The position numbers and the translations under genes are program-made. From GCA-002733465 sp965230525 (GTDB lineage Bacteria > Pseudomonadota > Gammaproteobacteria > Enterobacterales > Kangiellaceae), in the NCBI GenBank assembly GCA_965230525.1, contig OZ246008.1, forward strand, positions 1,054,001 through 1,118,000: 64,000 nt of DNA, written 5' to 3'. The notes under the pieces were generated by a model, which saw only the letters and a program-made list of their open reading frames with translations, did no database searches and was not told the DNA's origin. Shown one piece after another: positions 27,026 to 37,351 of the stretch (positions are counted from its first letter, which is position 1; every line of letters starts with the position of its first letter).

Positions 27026-30000
27026 ATGATGAATATACTCGCAAAAATTACGGCTAAACAAAGCGCTTTGATCGGCGTTTTATTTCTGTGTATTACGCCC
27101 TTTCTTCTCAATCTGATTGGCCTGGACTTTTCTTCGGTTTCTGAGTCACTTCCAGCAAGCCTGCTATCTCAAAGTGAAATAATGCCATCGCAAATGTATG
27201 GTGCGCTGAAAGGCGCGTTTCATCACGCCTTGCTAGAGTGGACGGCCGTGACCATCGCATTGTTCACTGCAATTGCATCATTTGTTCATTTTTATCGAAG
27301 TAGGGACCTAGTCGTACCCATTATCGGGTTAGCTATTTTATGTGCAGGAATTACCGACGGCTTTCATACTTTGGCAGCAACCAGAATAATTTCCGCAACC
27401 GCCGACAATTCAGATTTTATCCCGTTTACCTGGGCGCTGTCTCGAGGCTTTAATGTCTCAATTATGATAGTCGGCATTTTAATCAGCCGATGGTTCACTA
27501 GGGAGTTTAGCTCCCAACCGGTGTTAGTGAGTCATCGACAATTACTAATTCTTTTAGCTATAGGTCTATTTTTCATTATTTTGACAGGTACGGTGGTATC
27601 GGTTGCTGCAACAAGTGATTCGTTACCGAATACCGTTTTTCAGAATGCACTGGTTTCTCGACCCTATGATATTCTGCCGCTGGCATTTTTTATGCTAGCA
27701 GGTGCGTTAGCTTGGGGGTGGTATAAAGATAGCCGTAGTAGTATTGTTTTTGCTCTTTTGTTGAGTATAGTGCCGGAAATATTTACCCAACTCTACATGA
27801 GTTTTGGCTCTACTCAACTCTATGACAATGCTTTTAATATTGCACATTTTTTAAAAATTATTGCTTACAGTTGTATTTTGTTTGGTATTTTATTTGATCT
27901 CTATCAGTCACATCAAAGCGATAAAGAGCATCAAAAAACAGCGCCAAGCAATCAAGCAATATCCTCTTCACAATCACTACTTAAAGTAGGTAGCGCAACT
28001 AGGCCACAGTCGGTTACGGTGCCCATAGGCGCATTTATTCTTGCCAGCATAATTTCATTTTCAGTTTCCTATTTCTTCTATGTCGAATCAGAGTCATTTG
28101 TTAAGCAAAAACAAATTGAGTTATTAAAAAGCGAGACGTTGCTAGTTGAACCAACGCTAAGAAATTTTGAAAAACAAATCAGAAATGATTTATACATGTT
28201 GAGTCAGTCACCGGCATTAAATTCGAAAATGCCCGCGTTGTCTGCTTCTGAGGGAAAGATAAAATCAGAAGACCTCGAAGACATTAAGTTTGTTGCTAGC
28301 CTTTTCTTACGCAAAAACTATGATTACTTGAGTATTAGGTTTATTAACCGTCAAAAACCACAAGTCGCATTTTTGAATGTCTTCAAAGATGAAGGGCTTA
28401 ATCAAAATATTACCTTCACTGAAAATCAATCTCACCAGATAGACCGATCATTTTTAAGACGAACCTTTAATGCCCCACCTGCAGAAGCAATTTTTTCATC
28501 GATTGAAACGAGAATTAGCTTGGCAAATCACAACGGACAGACCATTCCAGTCTTAAATGTGGCGATACCTTTGTCTATTAAAGGTTCTCAGCAGGCGATT
28601 GGTGCAATTGTGATTGAAGCAAACTTTGAAGTGGTAATTGCAGAACTGACAACTCTCTTTAAAAATCGCTTTAATCTCTATCTGGCAAACCATAAAGGAC
28701 GTTATTTCTATCATCCGCAAGTCGGTTCGAAGCGCTATAACTCCTATGCTACTTTACCATTACTCAGTGAAGAATTTGCAGCGCTATACAACGGAAGCCG
28801 AGACAAGAAAAACCGAGGAGTCATTAACATCACTCAAAATAGTGCTGGCCAAGAAGTTACCGAATATGCCGTGTATCGAGAGTTAAGCTTTAATGCCGAT
28901 ACGGTAATTGATGATATCAAGATGTTGGTTTCATATGACCATCAATTAACTCAGGCTGAGCTTAATGAATTTCGAAACCATAGTTTGCTACTGGGTTTAG
29001 CGTTAGCTATAGCCAGTATGGGGTTGGCTTTTGTTGGTGCTAAACGATTATCTAGCCCGCTATTAGAAACCGCCAAGGCGATTGATGTTTACGAAAAAAA
29101 TAATCAACTTGTTTCGCTACCAATTGATTCTAAAGATGAAGTTGGGGTCCTTGCGCGTAGTTTTCACAATATGATTATTCGACAAGAGCAAAAGGATAAA
29201 GAATTAGCGGACCAGAAATTCGCCTTGGATCAACACGCTATTGTTGCGATCACAGATGTCAAAGGTACTATATTATCAACCAATAGGCGTTTTGAAGAGT
29301 TAAGTGGATACAGTAAAGAAGAATTACTTGGACAAAACCATCGACTGCTAAATTCTGGATATCATTCAATCGATTTTTGGAAGAGCATGTACAAAACCAT
29401 TGCCAATGGTGATGTTTGGCATGGCGAGCTAAGAAATAGAACTAAGCAAGGCGAGCTGTATTGGGTTGATACAACCATTGTTCCAGTCCTCGATATCGAA
29501 ACCAAAAAGCCGACGCGCTATATTAGTATTCGAACTGATATTACCCAACGAAAACAAGCCGAACTTAAGTTGCTTGAAACTGAAAAATTACTTAGAAAGA
29601 CCCTTGCATCAACTGATAACGGAATCTTAGTCACCGACGAAGATGGCAACGTCATACAAAGTAATAAGCCATTTTTAACAATGTGGAATATCCCTAAAGA
29701 CATTGCAATTAGAAACAACAATCAAGAGATGCAAGACTATGTTGCAAGTCTGGTTAAAAATCCGACTCAATTCTTAATTGATATCAATTCTGTTCATGGT
29801 GATGAAAAAGAAGAGACGATGAACACGGTTGAGCTTCTCGATGGTCGAACAATCGAAATGGTGTCCCGACCAATGGCAATCGGAGAAAGCAAGCTATACA
29901 GAGTGTGGAGTTTTAGAGATATCACACGTCGAGTACAATCAAGTAAACAACAACAAATTGCACTACATACGGCCAAAATTAAACTTGATATATCCACTGT

Positions 30001-32392
30001 ACTTTCCTCGAGTAATCCGGTTTCTACTAAACTAAGTACAGTACTTATGTCGATTCTAAGTATCGCGCGAAGTGATGTGACAGCAAGGGTGGCAGTTTAT
30101 CTGACCAATAGCGAAAAGCAGCAGTTAGAGTTGTTGGAGTATGTTGGAAACTTTGCACAAGAATTTGTAAATCAACAATCAATCGTGGCTTTTGAATACG
30201 GACCGATAGGGCAAGCGGCACTTAAAAAGGAATCTATTTTCAAAGTCAAGGATGCGGATTCTATTCCCGTGGGTGTTAAATCACTCTTGCTTGCCAATCA
30301 ACGGCTCTACGTTTTTCCTATCATTGACCCTATAACTGCTCGCTCTCATTCTCTCGGCGTATTTATTTTAGTGCTCGAGGACAGTGATGATGAGGTGAAT
30401 GACAAGAAAGTGTTAATGCGTGAAATCGCTGATATGGTTGCCTTAACATTGGTGAACGAAAGTGTTAAGCAAGAACTTGAATTTTCGCGACAACAAGCAG
30501 AAGAATCCAGTCAATTAAAAAGTGAATTCTTGGCCAGTATGAGTCATGAAATACGTACGCCAATGAATGGTGTACTAGGAATGTTGGGATTATTGCTTAA
30601 TACAGAAATGACAGAGGAGCAGCGACGTAAAGCGTCCATTGCTCAATCTAGTGCCCAGTCATTATTATCCTTGATCAATGATATTTTAGACTTTTCTAAA
30701 GTTGATGCAGGAAAGCTTGAATTAGAAATTATAGAGTTCGATATTGCTAAATTGTTCAGTGACTTTGCTGAATCTTTAGCACTCAAAATGCATAATAAGG
30801 GGCTAGAGTTTATCTTAGATCTCACTGGACTTGAGCAAAACTTGGTAAAAGGGGACCCAGGCCGAATCAGACAAATACTCACTAATTTAGTTGGCAACGC
30901 GATTAAATTTACCGAACAAGGTGAAATTGAAGTTAAGGCTGAATTGATTCAACTTGAAAACGGTCGTACTAGGCTAAATTGTACCGTCAGCGACACGGGT
31001 ATTGGTATCCCTGAAGCTAAGCAGAGTTCGCTATTTGAATTATTTAGTCAGGCCGATGCGTCTACCACTCGAAAGTATGGCGGCACAGGTTTAGGGTTAT
31101 CAATAGTCAAGAAGCTCTGTCAAATGATGAATGGAGATGTGACTCTCGATAGTAACTATCAAGCGGGTAGTCAGTTTAATTTCTATATTGAGCTTGAAGA
31201 GTCAGTTCATAGCATACCGATAAAACCGATGGAATCGGTGAAGCAGCTATCTTTGCTTTTAGTAGAAGACAACTCTAAAACGAGAGATGTTATTTCGAAG
31301 CAACTGAAAATGTGGGGTGTTAATGTTGTGGCGGCTGACTCAAGTGCTTCAGCCATGAAATATTTAGAACAGGCTGTTGTTGAAAAACGTACGTTTGATT
31401 TAGCCGTTGTTGATATGGAGCTACCTGAAATTGATGGTGTTGAATTAGTCAAAAGTATTCGTTCCGAGCGTGAGTTTGATACTACTTTAGTTGCGTTGAT
31501 GATACCGGTGACCAACCGACAAGATAACAGATTTTTTACTGAGCTTGGCTGTTCATTTTGTTTTCCCAAGCCGGCAGCGATCTCAGATTTAATCACTTTG
31601 GTAGAGCTTCCATTTGACAAGTCAGATCCTTCCCATGGAAAGAATACAAGTTTAGATATAGCCGAGGAAATAGAAATTAAAAATGCTGCGTCTTCCGCTA
31701 TTGTTGAGGATATTGAGTGGAGCAAGTCAATTCGAATATTATTAGTCGAAGACAACCAAGTCAATCAGGAAGTTGCTCGAGGTATTTTGCATGAGTTAGG
31801 ATTAAATGTGGATATTGCTGCGGATGGCCAAGAAGCGATTGATATGCTTATTGCAGCCCAAGAGAAGGATCTCTATTCGATTATTTTTATGGATTGTCAG
31901 ATGCCCCGAATGGATGGGTATACTGCCAGTCGACTGATCCGTGAAGGCAGGGCGGGTGAAAGTTACTCTAAAATACCCATTGTTGCAATTACCGCTAATG
32001 CAATGAAAGAAGACAAAGAGAAATGCTTACAAGCAGGAATGAGTGAGTATATTAGTAAGCCAATCGATCCAAATGAGCTACTCGAAAAACTTTTGATTTG
32101 GTTTAAGCCAATCAAACAAGCAAAGAAAAAAATTCAGAACAAAACCAAGGTGAATACAATGAACGATGAACAACAAGCTGTCCTCGTGGTATGGGATGAG
32201 CAAGCTTTACTCAAGCGCTCGTTGGGTAACGATAAGTTAATGACTAGTTTAATAACTATGTTTGTAAATAGCACTCCAAAACAAATTTCAGAATTAGCCG
32301 AAGCTTGTAAAAACCAAGAGGCAGAAAAGGTTAGACATATAGCCCATACGATCAAAGGTGGTGCGGCCAACTTGAGTGCGTTGCAATTATAG
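27026..32392 (+). CDS. Giant hybrid sensor histidine kinase, truncated in the Hpt domain
   Basis: A 1788-residue hybrid kinase. In order: a multi-helix membrane sensor domain (about 1-300), a further membrane segment (about 332-352), a large periplasmic sensor (about 355-650), a membrane helix (about 655-675), HAMP, two PAS domains (about 735-975), a GAF-like domain (about 990-1150), HisKA with His1174 (SHEIRTP), HATPase, receiver 1 (Asp1463), receiver 2 (Asp1623) and the beginning of an Hpt domain with His1774 (HTIKGGAANL). An in-frame TAG follows 14 residues after that His, and the same frame continues for 123 codons. Signal and output are unknown. Confidence 0.9.
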   Translation: MMNILAKITAKQSALIGVLFLCITPFLLNLIGLDFSSVSESLPASLLSQSEIMPSQMYGALKGAFHHALLEWTAVTIALFTAIASFVHFYRSRDLVVPIIGLAILCAGITDGFHTLAATRIISATADNSDFIPFTWALSRGFNVSIMIVGILISRWFTREFSSQPVLVSHRQLLILLAIGLFFIILTGTVVSVAATSDSLPNTVFQNALVSRPYDILPLAFFMLAGALAWGWYKDSRSSIVFALLLSIVPEIFTQLYMSFGSTQLYDNAFNIAHFLKIIAYSCILFGILFDLYQSHQSDKEHQKTAPSNQAISSSQSLLKVGSATRPQSVTVPIGAFILASIISFSVSYFFYVESESFVKQKQIELLKSETLLVEPTLRNFEKQIRNDLYMLSQSPALNSKMPALSASEGKIKSEDLEDIKFVASLFLRKNYDYLSIRFINRQKPQVAFLNVFKDEGLNQNITFTENQSHQIDRSFLRRTFNAPPAEAIFSSIETRISLANHNGQTIPVLNVAIPLSIKGSQQAIGAIVIEANFEVVIAELTTLFKNRFNLYLANHKGRYFYHPQVGSKRYNSYATLPLLSEEFAALYNGSRDKKNRGVINITQNSAGQEVTEYAVYRELSFNADTVIDDIKMLVSYDHQLTQAELNEFRNHSLLLGLALAIASMGLAFVGAKRLSSPLLETAKAIDVYEKNNQLVSLPIDSKDEVGVLARSFHNMIIRQEQKDKELADQKFALDQHAIVAITDVKGTILSTNRRFEELSGYSKEELLGQNHRLLNSGYHSIDFWKSMYKTIANGDVWHGELRNRTKQGELYWVDTTIVPVLDIETKKPTRYISIRTDITQRKQAELKLLETEKLLRKTLASTDNGILVTDEDGNVIQSNKPFLTMWNIPKDIAIRNNNQEMQDYVASLVKNPTQFLIDINSVHGDEKEETMNTVELLDGRTIEMVSRPMAIGESKLYRVWSFRDITRRVQSSKQQQIALHTAKIKLDISTVLSSSNPVSTKLSTVLMSILSIARSDVTARVAVYLTNSEKQQLELLEYVGNFAQEFVNQQSIVAFEYGPIGQAALKKESIFKVKDADSIPVGVKSLLLANQRLYVFPIIDPITARSHSLGVFILVLEDSDDEVNDKKVLMREIADMVALTLVNESVKQELEFSRQQAEESSQLKSEFLASMSHEIRTPMNGVLGMLGLLLNTEMTEEQRRKASIAQSSAQSLLSLINDILDFSKVDAGKLELEIIEFDIAKLFSDFAESLALKMHNKGLEFILDLTGLEQNLVKGDPGRIRQILTNLVGNAIKFTEQGEIEVKAELIQLENGRTRLNCTVSDTGIGIPEAKQSSLFELFSQADASTTRKYGGTGLGLSIVKKLCQMMNGDVTLDSNYQAGSQFNFYIELEESVHSIPIKPMESVKQLSLLLVEDNSKTRDVISKQLKMWGVNVVAADSSASAMKYLEQAVVEKRTFDLAVVDMELPEIDGVELVKSIRSEREFDTTLVALMIPVTNRQDNRFFTELGCSFCFPKPAAISDLITLVELPFDKSDPSHGKNTSLDIAEEIEIKNAASSAIVEDIEWSKSIRILLVEDNQVNQEVARGILHELGLNVDIAADGQEAIDMLIAAQEKDLYSIIFMDCQMPRMDGYTASRLIREGRAGESYSKIPIVAITANAMKEDKEKCLQAGMSEYISKPIDPNELLEKLLIWFKPIKQAKKKIQNKTKVNTMNDEQQAVLVVWDEQALLKRSLGNDKLMTSLITMFVNSTPKQISELAEACKNQEAEKVRHIAHTIKGGAANLSALQL

Positions 32393-32761
32393 CAAGCTGC
32401 ACTGGAGTTAGAGATGCTAGCCAAACAAGAAAATGTTAGCGAGTTTAGTGCTTCCTTTGATGCTTTGAGTCAGGCGTTTGAGCAAGTATTGGCTACGTTT
32501 GAAAAGCATCTAAACAGTAATGTTCAACAATCTGAATCTGCTAGCATAGGCACAGACGACTTGATCTTGGAGTTAGATAAAACCGCAGCGGCGCTCAAAG
32601 ATGGTGCTTATATTTCACCGGATGAACTCGGATACTGCGATCTTCATCAATCAGACGACCAGCTCAAACAGCAGCTTAATCAACTAAAAGAATCCGTTTT
32701 ACAATTTGATAGTGAGCAAGCATTAGCCGTTATCGAAAAGCTTAAAGCGCAACTAAACTAG
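32393..32761 (+). pseudogene. Stranded 3' part of the Hpt domain, in frame after TAG
   Basis: Directly after the TAG (32390-32392) the kinase frame continues with QAALELEMLAKQ and runs to a TAA at 32761. The helical sequence up to about 32510 (FSASFDALSQAFEQVLATF) completes a normal four-helix Hpt bundle, and the rest adds a second short helical region. It has no ribosome-binding site of its own before the ATG at 32414. It is therefore most likely the rest of the same protein, lost by one nonsense mutation, made by readthrough, or separated by a sequencing error. Confidence 0.75.
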
Positions 32762-32897
32762 GCAACGGAATCTCTGTTGCCCTATCGCATTGTAGTCACT
32801 TCTACAATTGCTCTACAATTCCGCTACATTATTTCCTAAAGGGCCTTGTCATAATTTATTCATCGATTCTTTAATGATGTATTACAAGGTTTGAGTT

Positions 32898-34997
32898 ATG
32901 AAAAATCAATTTTTTGGCACCCCTATTCCACTATTAACGCGAAGGTTTCGTACTGTGTCGCTTGCAACGTTTTTAGGCGTATTAGCGAGTGCTAGCGTTA
33001 GCGCGGCGGAACAACAAACAGAAACTGAAGTTAAATCTAAAGACACCAATGAAATAATAAAAGTCGTTGGTTCTCGAAATAGAGCCAATACAGAAGTGGA
33101 TGAAGACACAAAAAAGCTACTCAAAGTCCCCGGAATTGATGGTGATCCGCTTGCTGCGGTATATAGCTTGCCTGGTGTTGTTATTGCTGGTGGTGACTAC
33201 GGTGGCGAACCTGCGATTCGAGGCTCATCCCCTGACGACAACGCTTATTACATTGACTTCATGCCGGCTGGTTATGTATTTCACGCCTTTGGAACGAGCA
33301 TTTTTAATGAAAACTTGGTGCAAAAATTTGATCTTTACCCCGCTGGCTTTGGCGCTCAATTTGGCGAAGCCACCGGCGGTATTGTAGACGTGTCACTGAG
33401 AGATCCAAGAAACCAAGAGTTAGCTGGGACTTTTGATTGGAGTTTGCTCAAAACTGGTATTTTGGTGGAATCAGGGCTGGGTGAGAATCAGGCTTTTTAT
33501 GCGTCCTATCGAAAGAGTCTACTTCATCTTTATATCAAGGAAGATGAAGAAGACGAGGAAGGCATTACATTTTTTGAAGCCCCCCAATCTGATGATTATC
33601 AATTCAAATATCAGTGGATAATTGGTGATAATCAAAAGTTTACTCTGACTGCCGCGGGTGCAGGTGATTATACAAGAGGTAATATCTCTGAGGCCTCCGA
33701 AGAAGGAAGAGCCGATCCTGAAATAGCGGGCGATCTATACTATGATGATAGCTTCGATAGTGTAGGCGCTCGCTGGGAGCTGTTTTCTGAGAACGGAGGA
33801 TATTGGAGTTTAGGCGTATCGAAGTTAGATAACACTAACCTGCTAACTTTTGGCGACGGTCAGTTCATTGACCAACAGTATAAAGAAACATTCTTTCGAG
33901 GTTATTATCAAAAAAATTGGTTCAAAGATCACAAACTTACTTTGGGTATGGAAGTAAGAGAATTTGATTTCACTTATGCGTTTGATGTTATCCCTTATTT
34001 TTGTACCGATCATCAGCAAGATTGTGAAGCACAACGCGGTGATAGGATTCAAGACTCTACCAGTTTGCTACAAAAAACGAATGCCGCTTATATCAGTAAC
34101 CAATGGAAAGTTACTAACAGTATTGCCCTTGATGTAGGACTACGCGGTGAATATAACGATTACACCGAAGAAAAATTTGTTATGCCACGTTTTGCGATCG
34201 AGTGGTTTTTAGATTCTCAATTTTCATTGAACGCCAAAGCTGGCCAGTATACTCGATTTCCCGATGCTGAAACTGCGGTGCGAATATTAGGTAATCCCAA
34301 TATTAAATCGCCTCGAGCTGAGCATTTTTCTGTTGGTGCAAAATATCGTTTCCAGTCGGTTTGGCAAGCAGGAATTGACGTTTATCGTAAGAACATGAGT
34401 GAACTGCCTTTGGCTTTAGCAGAGGATGATCCAGACTATGACATTCATTACACTAACGAGATGTCTGGAAATGCTCATGGTGTTGAGTTTTTGGTAGAGC
34501 GGGACCTTGCCGATGGTTGGTATGGTTGGGCGTCATTAAGCTGGTCTAAATCAGAAAGAACTAATGACCGCACCGGTGTGACCGAAGACTACTACCTCGA
34601 CACTCCATTAATACTCAATATTGTTGGCAATTATGAATTGAATGAGCGTTGGAATTTTGGTGCCAGACTGACTGTAAGAAGCGGTCAAAAATATACGCCA
34701 ATTGTAGGACTTAGACCTAACGAGTTTCACGATGGTCACTACTTGCCTGTTTACGGAGAGCTTAATTCAGAGACCCTGCCTACCTATCATCGACTGGATT
34801 TACAGGCTGAGTACCAATATCAAGTGTTTGGTCTGGATGCGGCTTGGACGTTTGCGCTAATCAACGCACTGGGCCAAGAAAATGTCGAGGGTTATCACTT
34901 TGCGCCAGACGGGAACGAAACCTTGGAAGATTTTGTTATCGCAGAAGAGCGCGGTATCGAACAGTTTCCGTCGGTTGGATTTAAGCTTCATTTTTAG
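32898..34997 (+). CDS. TonB-dependent receptor
   Basis: A 699-residue outer-membrane receptor with a long signal peptide (about 1-37, ending VSAAE). A plug domain follows (PLAAVYSLPGVV, AIRGSSPDDNAYYIDFMPA), then a 22-strand-type barrel region ending in an aromatic C-terminal residue (GFKLHF), as needed for outer-membrane insertion. There is no visible carboxypeptidase-regulatory domain. The transported ligand is unknown, and no adjacent binding protein or permease points to one. Transcribed after the hybrid kinase with 136 bp between, and followed by a hairpin. Confidence 0.87.
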   Translation: MKNQFFGTPIPLLTRRFRTVSLATFLGVLASASVSAAEQQTETEVKSKDTNEIIKVVGSRNRANTEVDEDTKKLLKVPGIDGDPLAAVYSLPGVVIAGGDYGGEPAIRGSSPDDNAYYIDFMPAGYVFHAFGTSIFNENLVQKFDLYPAGFGAQFGEATGGIVDVSLRDPRNQELAGTFDWSLLKTGILVESGLGENQAFYASYRKSLLHLYIKEDEEDEEGITFFEAPQSDDYQFKYQWIIGDNQKFTLTAAGAGDYTRGNISEASEEGRADPEIAGDLYYDDSFDSVGARWELFSENGGYWSLGVSKLDNTNLLTFGDGQFIDQQYKETFFRGYYQKNWFKDHKLTLGMEVREFDFTYAFDVIPYFCTDHQQDCEAQRGDRIQDSTSLLQKTNAAYISNQWKVTNSIALDVGLRGEYNDYTEEKFVMPRFAIEWFLDSQFSLNAKAGQYTRFPDAETAVRILGNPNIKSPRAEHFSVGAKYRFQSVWQAGIDVYRKNMSELPLALAEDDPDYDIHYTNEMSGNAHGVEFLVERDLADGWYGWASLSWSKSERTNDRTGVTEDYYLDTPLILNIVGNYELNERWNFGARLTVRSGQKYTPIVGLRPNEFHDGHYLPVYGELNSETLPTYHRLDLQAEYQYQVFGLDAAWTFALINALGQENVEGYHFAPDGNETLEDFVIAEERGIEQFPSVGFKLHF

Positions 34998-35042
34998 CCA
35001 AATCGACCAATAAGGGCATTTCCCTCAATAGACTTTAAATTA

Positions 35043-35067
35043 GCCGCTAGCCTAGAGTGCTAGCGGC
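35043..35067 (+). terminator. Strong hairpin after the TonB-dependent receptor
   Basis: GCCGCTAGC at 35043-35051 pairs perfectly with GCTAGCGGC at 35059-35067 over a 7-nt loop, 45 bp after the receptor stop. The following sequence has only a weak T tract (CTACAATTTC), so it could be a terminator or an RNA-stabilising 3' end. Confidence 0.5.
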
Positions 35068-35168
35068 CTACAATTTCTGACAAATTCGAGACATCTTAGT
35101 TGGGTTAAACTGCGTTTGGTTTGCTATGATTATTAAGTTACTTGTCGCAACCCGGAACTTTCTTTAAA

Positions 35169-36083
35169 ATGTTTAAGCTTAGACCCGCCATAAGCGCGCT
35201 GCTTTTTTCACTCAGCGCCATCAGTCCCAGCTTTTCAGTACTAGCAGAGAGCGATATCGCGAACACAAGCAGTGTGCGCGCTGAGTCAAATCAAAGCCCG
35301 CCAGTGATTGAGTCAGATCAGAACGAGTCAGAACAAAACGATGCAAATAATTTTTACCAATTTACCGGTATTTTAGGCGCGGGTTATCAGTCGACATTAT
35401 ATCGCGGCAACGAGATTGGCTATATTCCCATTTTGGCTCTCTCATTTGATGCAGAATATAATAGCTGGTTTGTTGAGTCCAACTCTCGGAATCGTGTCGG
35501 TGGGGTACTTGGTCGTTTTTATCTTGGTTATCATCTATGGGAAAAACAAAACCAACAGCTTGATATTGTTTGGGGGCATTATACGCCAGCTATTAATAAA
35601 ACCGATGACGATGACGAAGCGATTCCAGAGCTGGTTAATCTTAAAACTCGCCGCGACGATGAGTTGTTGGGAATAAGATACAGTCATGGATACCAAGATA
35701 CTTATTACTCGCTAGAAATAGCCTACGACATTTTAAATAACTCTCATGATAGTTTTGTCGCGGAAGCTTATTTCGGTAAAGTGGCGGCCATAAAAAATTG
35801 GGATTTGACTTATGGTATTGGGGCTACCTGGTATTCCAATAAAGTTGCTAACTATAATCTTGGCGTCATGCCATCAGAGTTAACCGATGATCTTAGCGTG
35901 TATTCAAGCGGCTCAGCCTACGCAATAGACCTAGAATTGTCAGCACAAACACCGATTTCAGAGAACTGGATTTTTGAAGTTGCGGTCGAATATTCACTTT
36001 TAAGTGATAGCATTAAGAATAGCCCCTTGACGGTTGCTGATGATCTAAGATCTGCCATTGTTGGTTTCTCTTATGTTTTTTAG
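35169..36083 (+). CDS. MipA/OmpV-family outer-membrane protein
   Basis: A 304-residue beta-barrel protein with signal peptide (about 1-27). It shows the MipA/OmpV pattern: ILGAGYQSTLYRGNE near the mature N-terminus, a central DDELLGIRYSHGYQ, and a C-terminal Phe (GFSYVF) for barrel assembly. E. coli MipA scaffolds MltA and PBP1B. In other gammaproteobacteria paralogues sit, as here, in front of DUF3019 and two-component genes and respond to envelope stress. I start at the ATG at 35169; the TTG at 35142 gives an unlikely leader. The 3' end overlaps the DUF3019 gene by 11 bp. Confidence 0.85.
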   Translation: MFKLRPAISALLFSLSAISPSFSVLAESDIANTSSVRAESNQSPPVIESDQNESEQNDANNFYQFTGILGAGYQSTLYRGNEIGYIPILALSFDAEYNSWFVESNSRNRVGGVLGRFYLGYHLWEKQNQQLDIVWGHYTPAINKTDDDDEAIPELVNLKTRRDDELLGIRYSHGYQDTYYSLEIAYDILNNSHDSFVAEAYFGKVAAIKNWDLTYGIGATWYSNKVANYNLGVMPSELTDDLSVYSSGSAYAIDLELSAQTPISENWIFEVAVEYSLLSDSIKNSPLTVADDLRSAIVGFSYVF

Positions 36084-36507
36084 TCAATGGCGTTTGTTAA
36101 CAACAGGATGTTTGTTTGTATTGTTGCTAAATAGTGCGCAAGCGTACGCCTCAGATTTAGTACCCACCAGCAAAGAGCAACAGCCTAATCAAGTTAAAGT
36201 ACTTAAACTTGTGCCCAGTAAATGTGTAGCGCTTAGAAAAGGCAGAAAATGTTTTGCCACCATTAAAGTTGAATGGCAAGCGCCACAAGTGGGAGATTAC
36301 TGTCTACGACGACGGTCTGATCAAATGGAAATTAATTGTTGGAAAAATACTCACTTAGGCCAGTTTAAATACGTATTTGCTTCGAGTATTGATGAAAATC
36401 TTGAGTTAGTTAGGGCGAGCGATAGGCAGCCCATCGCCGTGTCATTGATCAAAGTGAGTTGGGTACATAACTCCAAAAAACGGCGAAAGCGTTGGCGAGT
36501 GTTTTAA
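36073..36507 (+). CDS. DUF3019 family secreted protein
   Basis: A 144-residue protein with a signal peptide (about 1-27, ending AYAS). The mature domain has the DUF3019 layout with four cysteines, in SKCVALRKGRKC, DYCLRR and INCWK, likely forming two disulfides in the periplasm. The C-terminus is very basic (KKRRKRWRVF). DUF3019 genes are commonly found between mipA and an OmpR-type two-component pair, and their role is unknown. The start at 36073 overlaps mipA, which indicates translational coupling. Confidence 0.82.
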   Translation: MFFSQWRLLTTGCLFVLLLNSAQAYASDLVPTSKEQQPNQVKVLKLVPSKCVALRKGRKCFATIKVEWQAPQVGDYCLRRRSDQMEINCWKNTHLGQFKYVFASSIDENLELVRASDRQPIAVSLIKVSWVHNSKKRRKRWRVF

Positions 36508-36643
36508 TTGTTGGAAATTCAGTGAGTTTAAATTATTCGCAAGTTTCAGCTTGTTCGGAAATGCTAGTTGATTGATGAATTCTGAGTTGAATTGCAATAA
36601 GTAAAAAGCAGGCTGACAGCATTTAGAATTTTAGAGGTAAAAA

Positions 36644-37348
36644 ATGGAAAGCTACGGAAAAATATTGTTGGTGGAAGATGATCTATCACTCGCGCAATGG
36701 GTCCAAGAATATTTGCAGGAACACAGTTATCAAATTACCCATGTTGAGCGCGGCGATCAGGCGCTTGAGGTTTTTAATGGCGAGTCTTTTGATTTAGTTT
36801 TGCTCGATGTCATGCTTCCAGGAATTGACGGCATTCAAGTGTGTCGAGATATTCGTGCCATTAGTGCGGTTCCTATTATTATGCTGACGGCTCGCAGTGA
36901 TGAGCTTGATGAAGTCATCGGTTTAGAAGTAGGTGCAAATGACTATGTGGTCAAGCCGGTGCGACCACGCGCATTGCTTGCTCGAATAAAATCGCTGATC
37001 AGAAATAAACAACAGCCCGAACCCAGTCAGCAACCTCAATCGCTGGATTTTGGTCAATTAAGCTTAGACAATCAAGCCAAACGGGTAATCTATCAGGCCG
37101 ACGAGATTGAGTTTTCATCCAGCGAGTTTGATTTCTTGTGGTTTTTGGCATCACATGCGGGTGTTGCAGTTAATCGTGACCAAGTGTTTAAAGCGCTAAA
37201 AGGGCGCGAGTATGATGGTCAGGACAGGCGATTTGATTTAATGATTTCTGTCCTCAGAAAAAAACTGGGGGACAACTCACAAAAACCTCAAAAGATCAAA
37301 ACGGTGTGGGGGAAAGGCTATCTTTTTGTTGCGGATGCCTGGGAGTAA
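36644..37348 (+). CDS. OmpR-family response regulator
   Basis: A 234-residue regulator with a receiver domain (about 5-118; acidic pocket EDD, phospho-acceptor Asp in VLLDVMLPG, Lys in VVKPVRP) and a C-terminal winged helix (about 135-232, ending TVWGKGYLF). The ribosome-binding site GAGG precedes the ATG. It sits 136 bp after the DUF3019 gene and 3 bp before the cognate kinase. It probably controls mipA and DUF3019 upstream, by analogy to RstA-like systems (inference). Confidence 0.9.
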   Translation: MESYGKILLVEDDLSLAQWVQEYLQEHSYQITHVERGDQALEVFNGESFDLVLLDVMLPGIDGIQVCRDIRAISAVPIIMLTARSDELDEVIGLEVGANDYVVKPVRPRALLARIKSLIRNKQQPEPSQQPQSLDFGQLSLDNQAKRVIYQADEIEFSSSEFDFLWFLASHAGVAVNRDQVFKALKGREYDGQDRRFDLMISVLRKKLGDNSQKPQKIKTVWGKGYLFVADAWE

Positions 37349-37351
37349 AAT

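Noticed and set aside
31207..31764. 185-codon antisense frame inside the hybrid kinase
   Set aside because: Ser/Thr/Ile-rich composition typical of an antisense shadow, and the sense strand encodes two good receiver domains there.
32387..32398. Programmed readthrough signal at the TAG (followed by CAA, as in some plant-virus readthrough sites)
   Set aside because: Only the first codon after the stop matches, and that context is known from eukaryotic ribosomes; it is not evidence in a bacterium.
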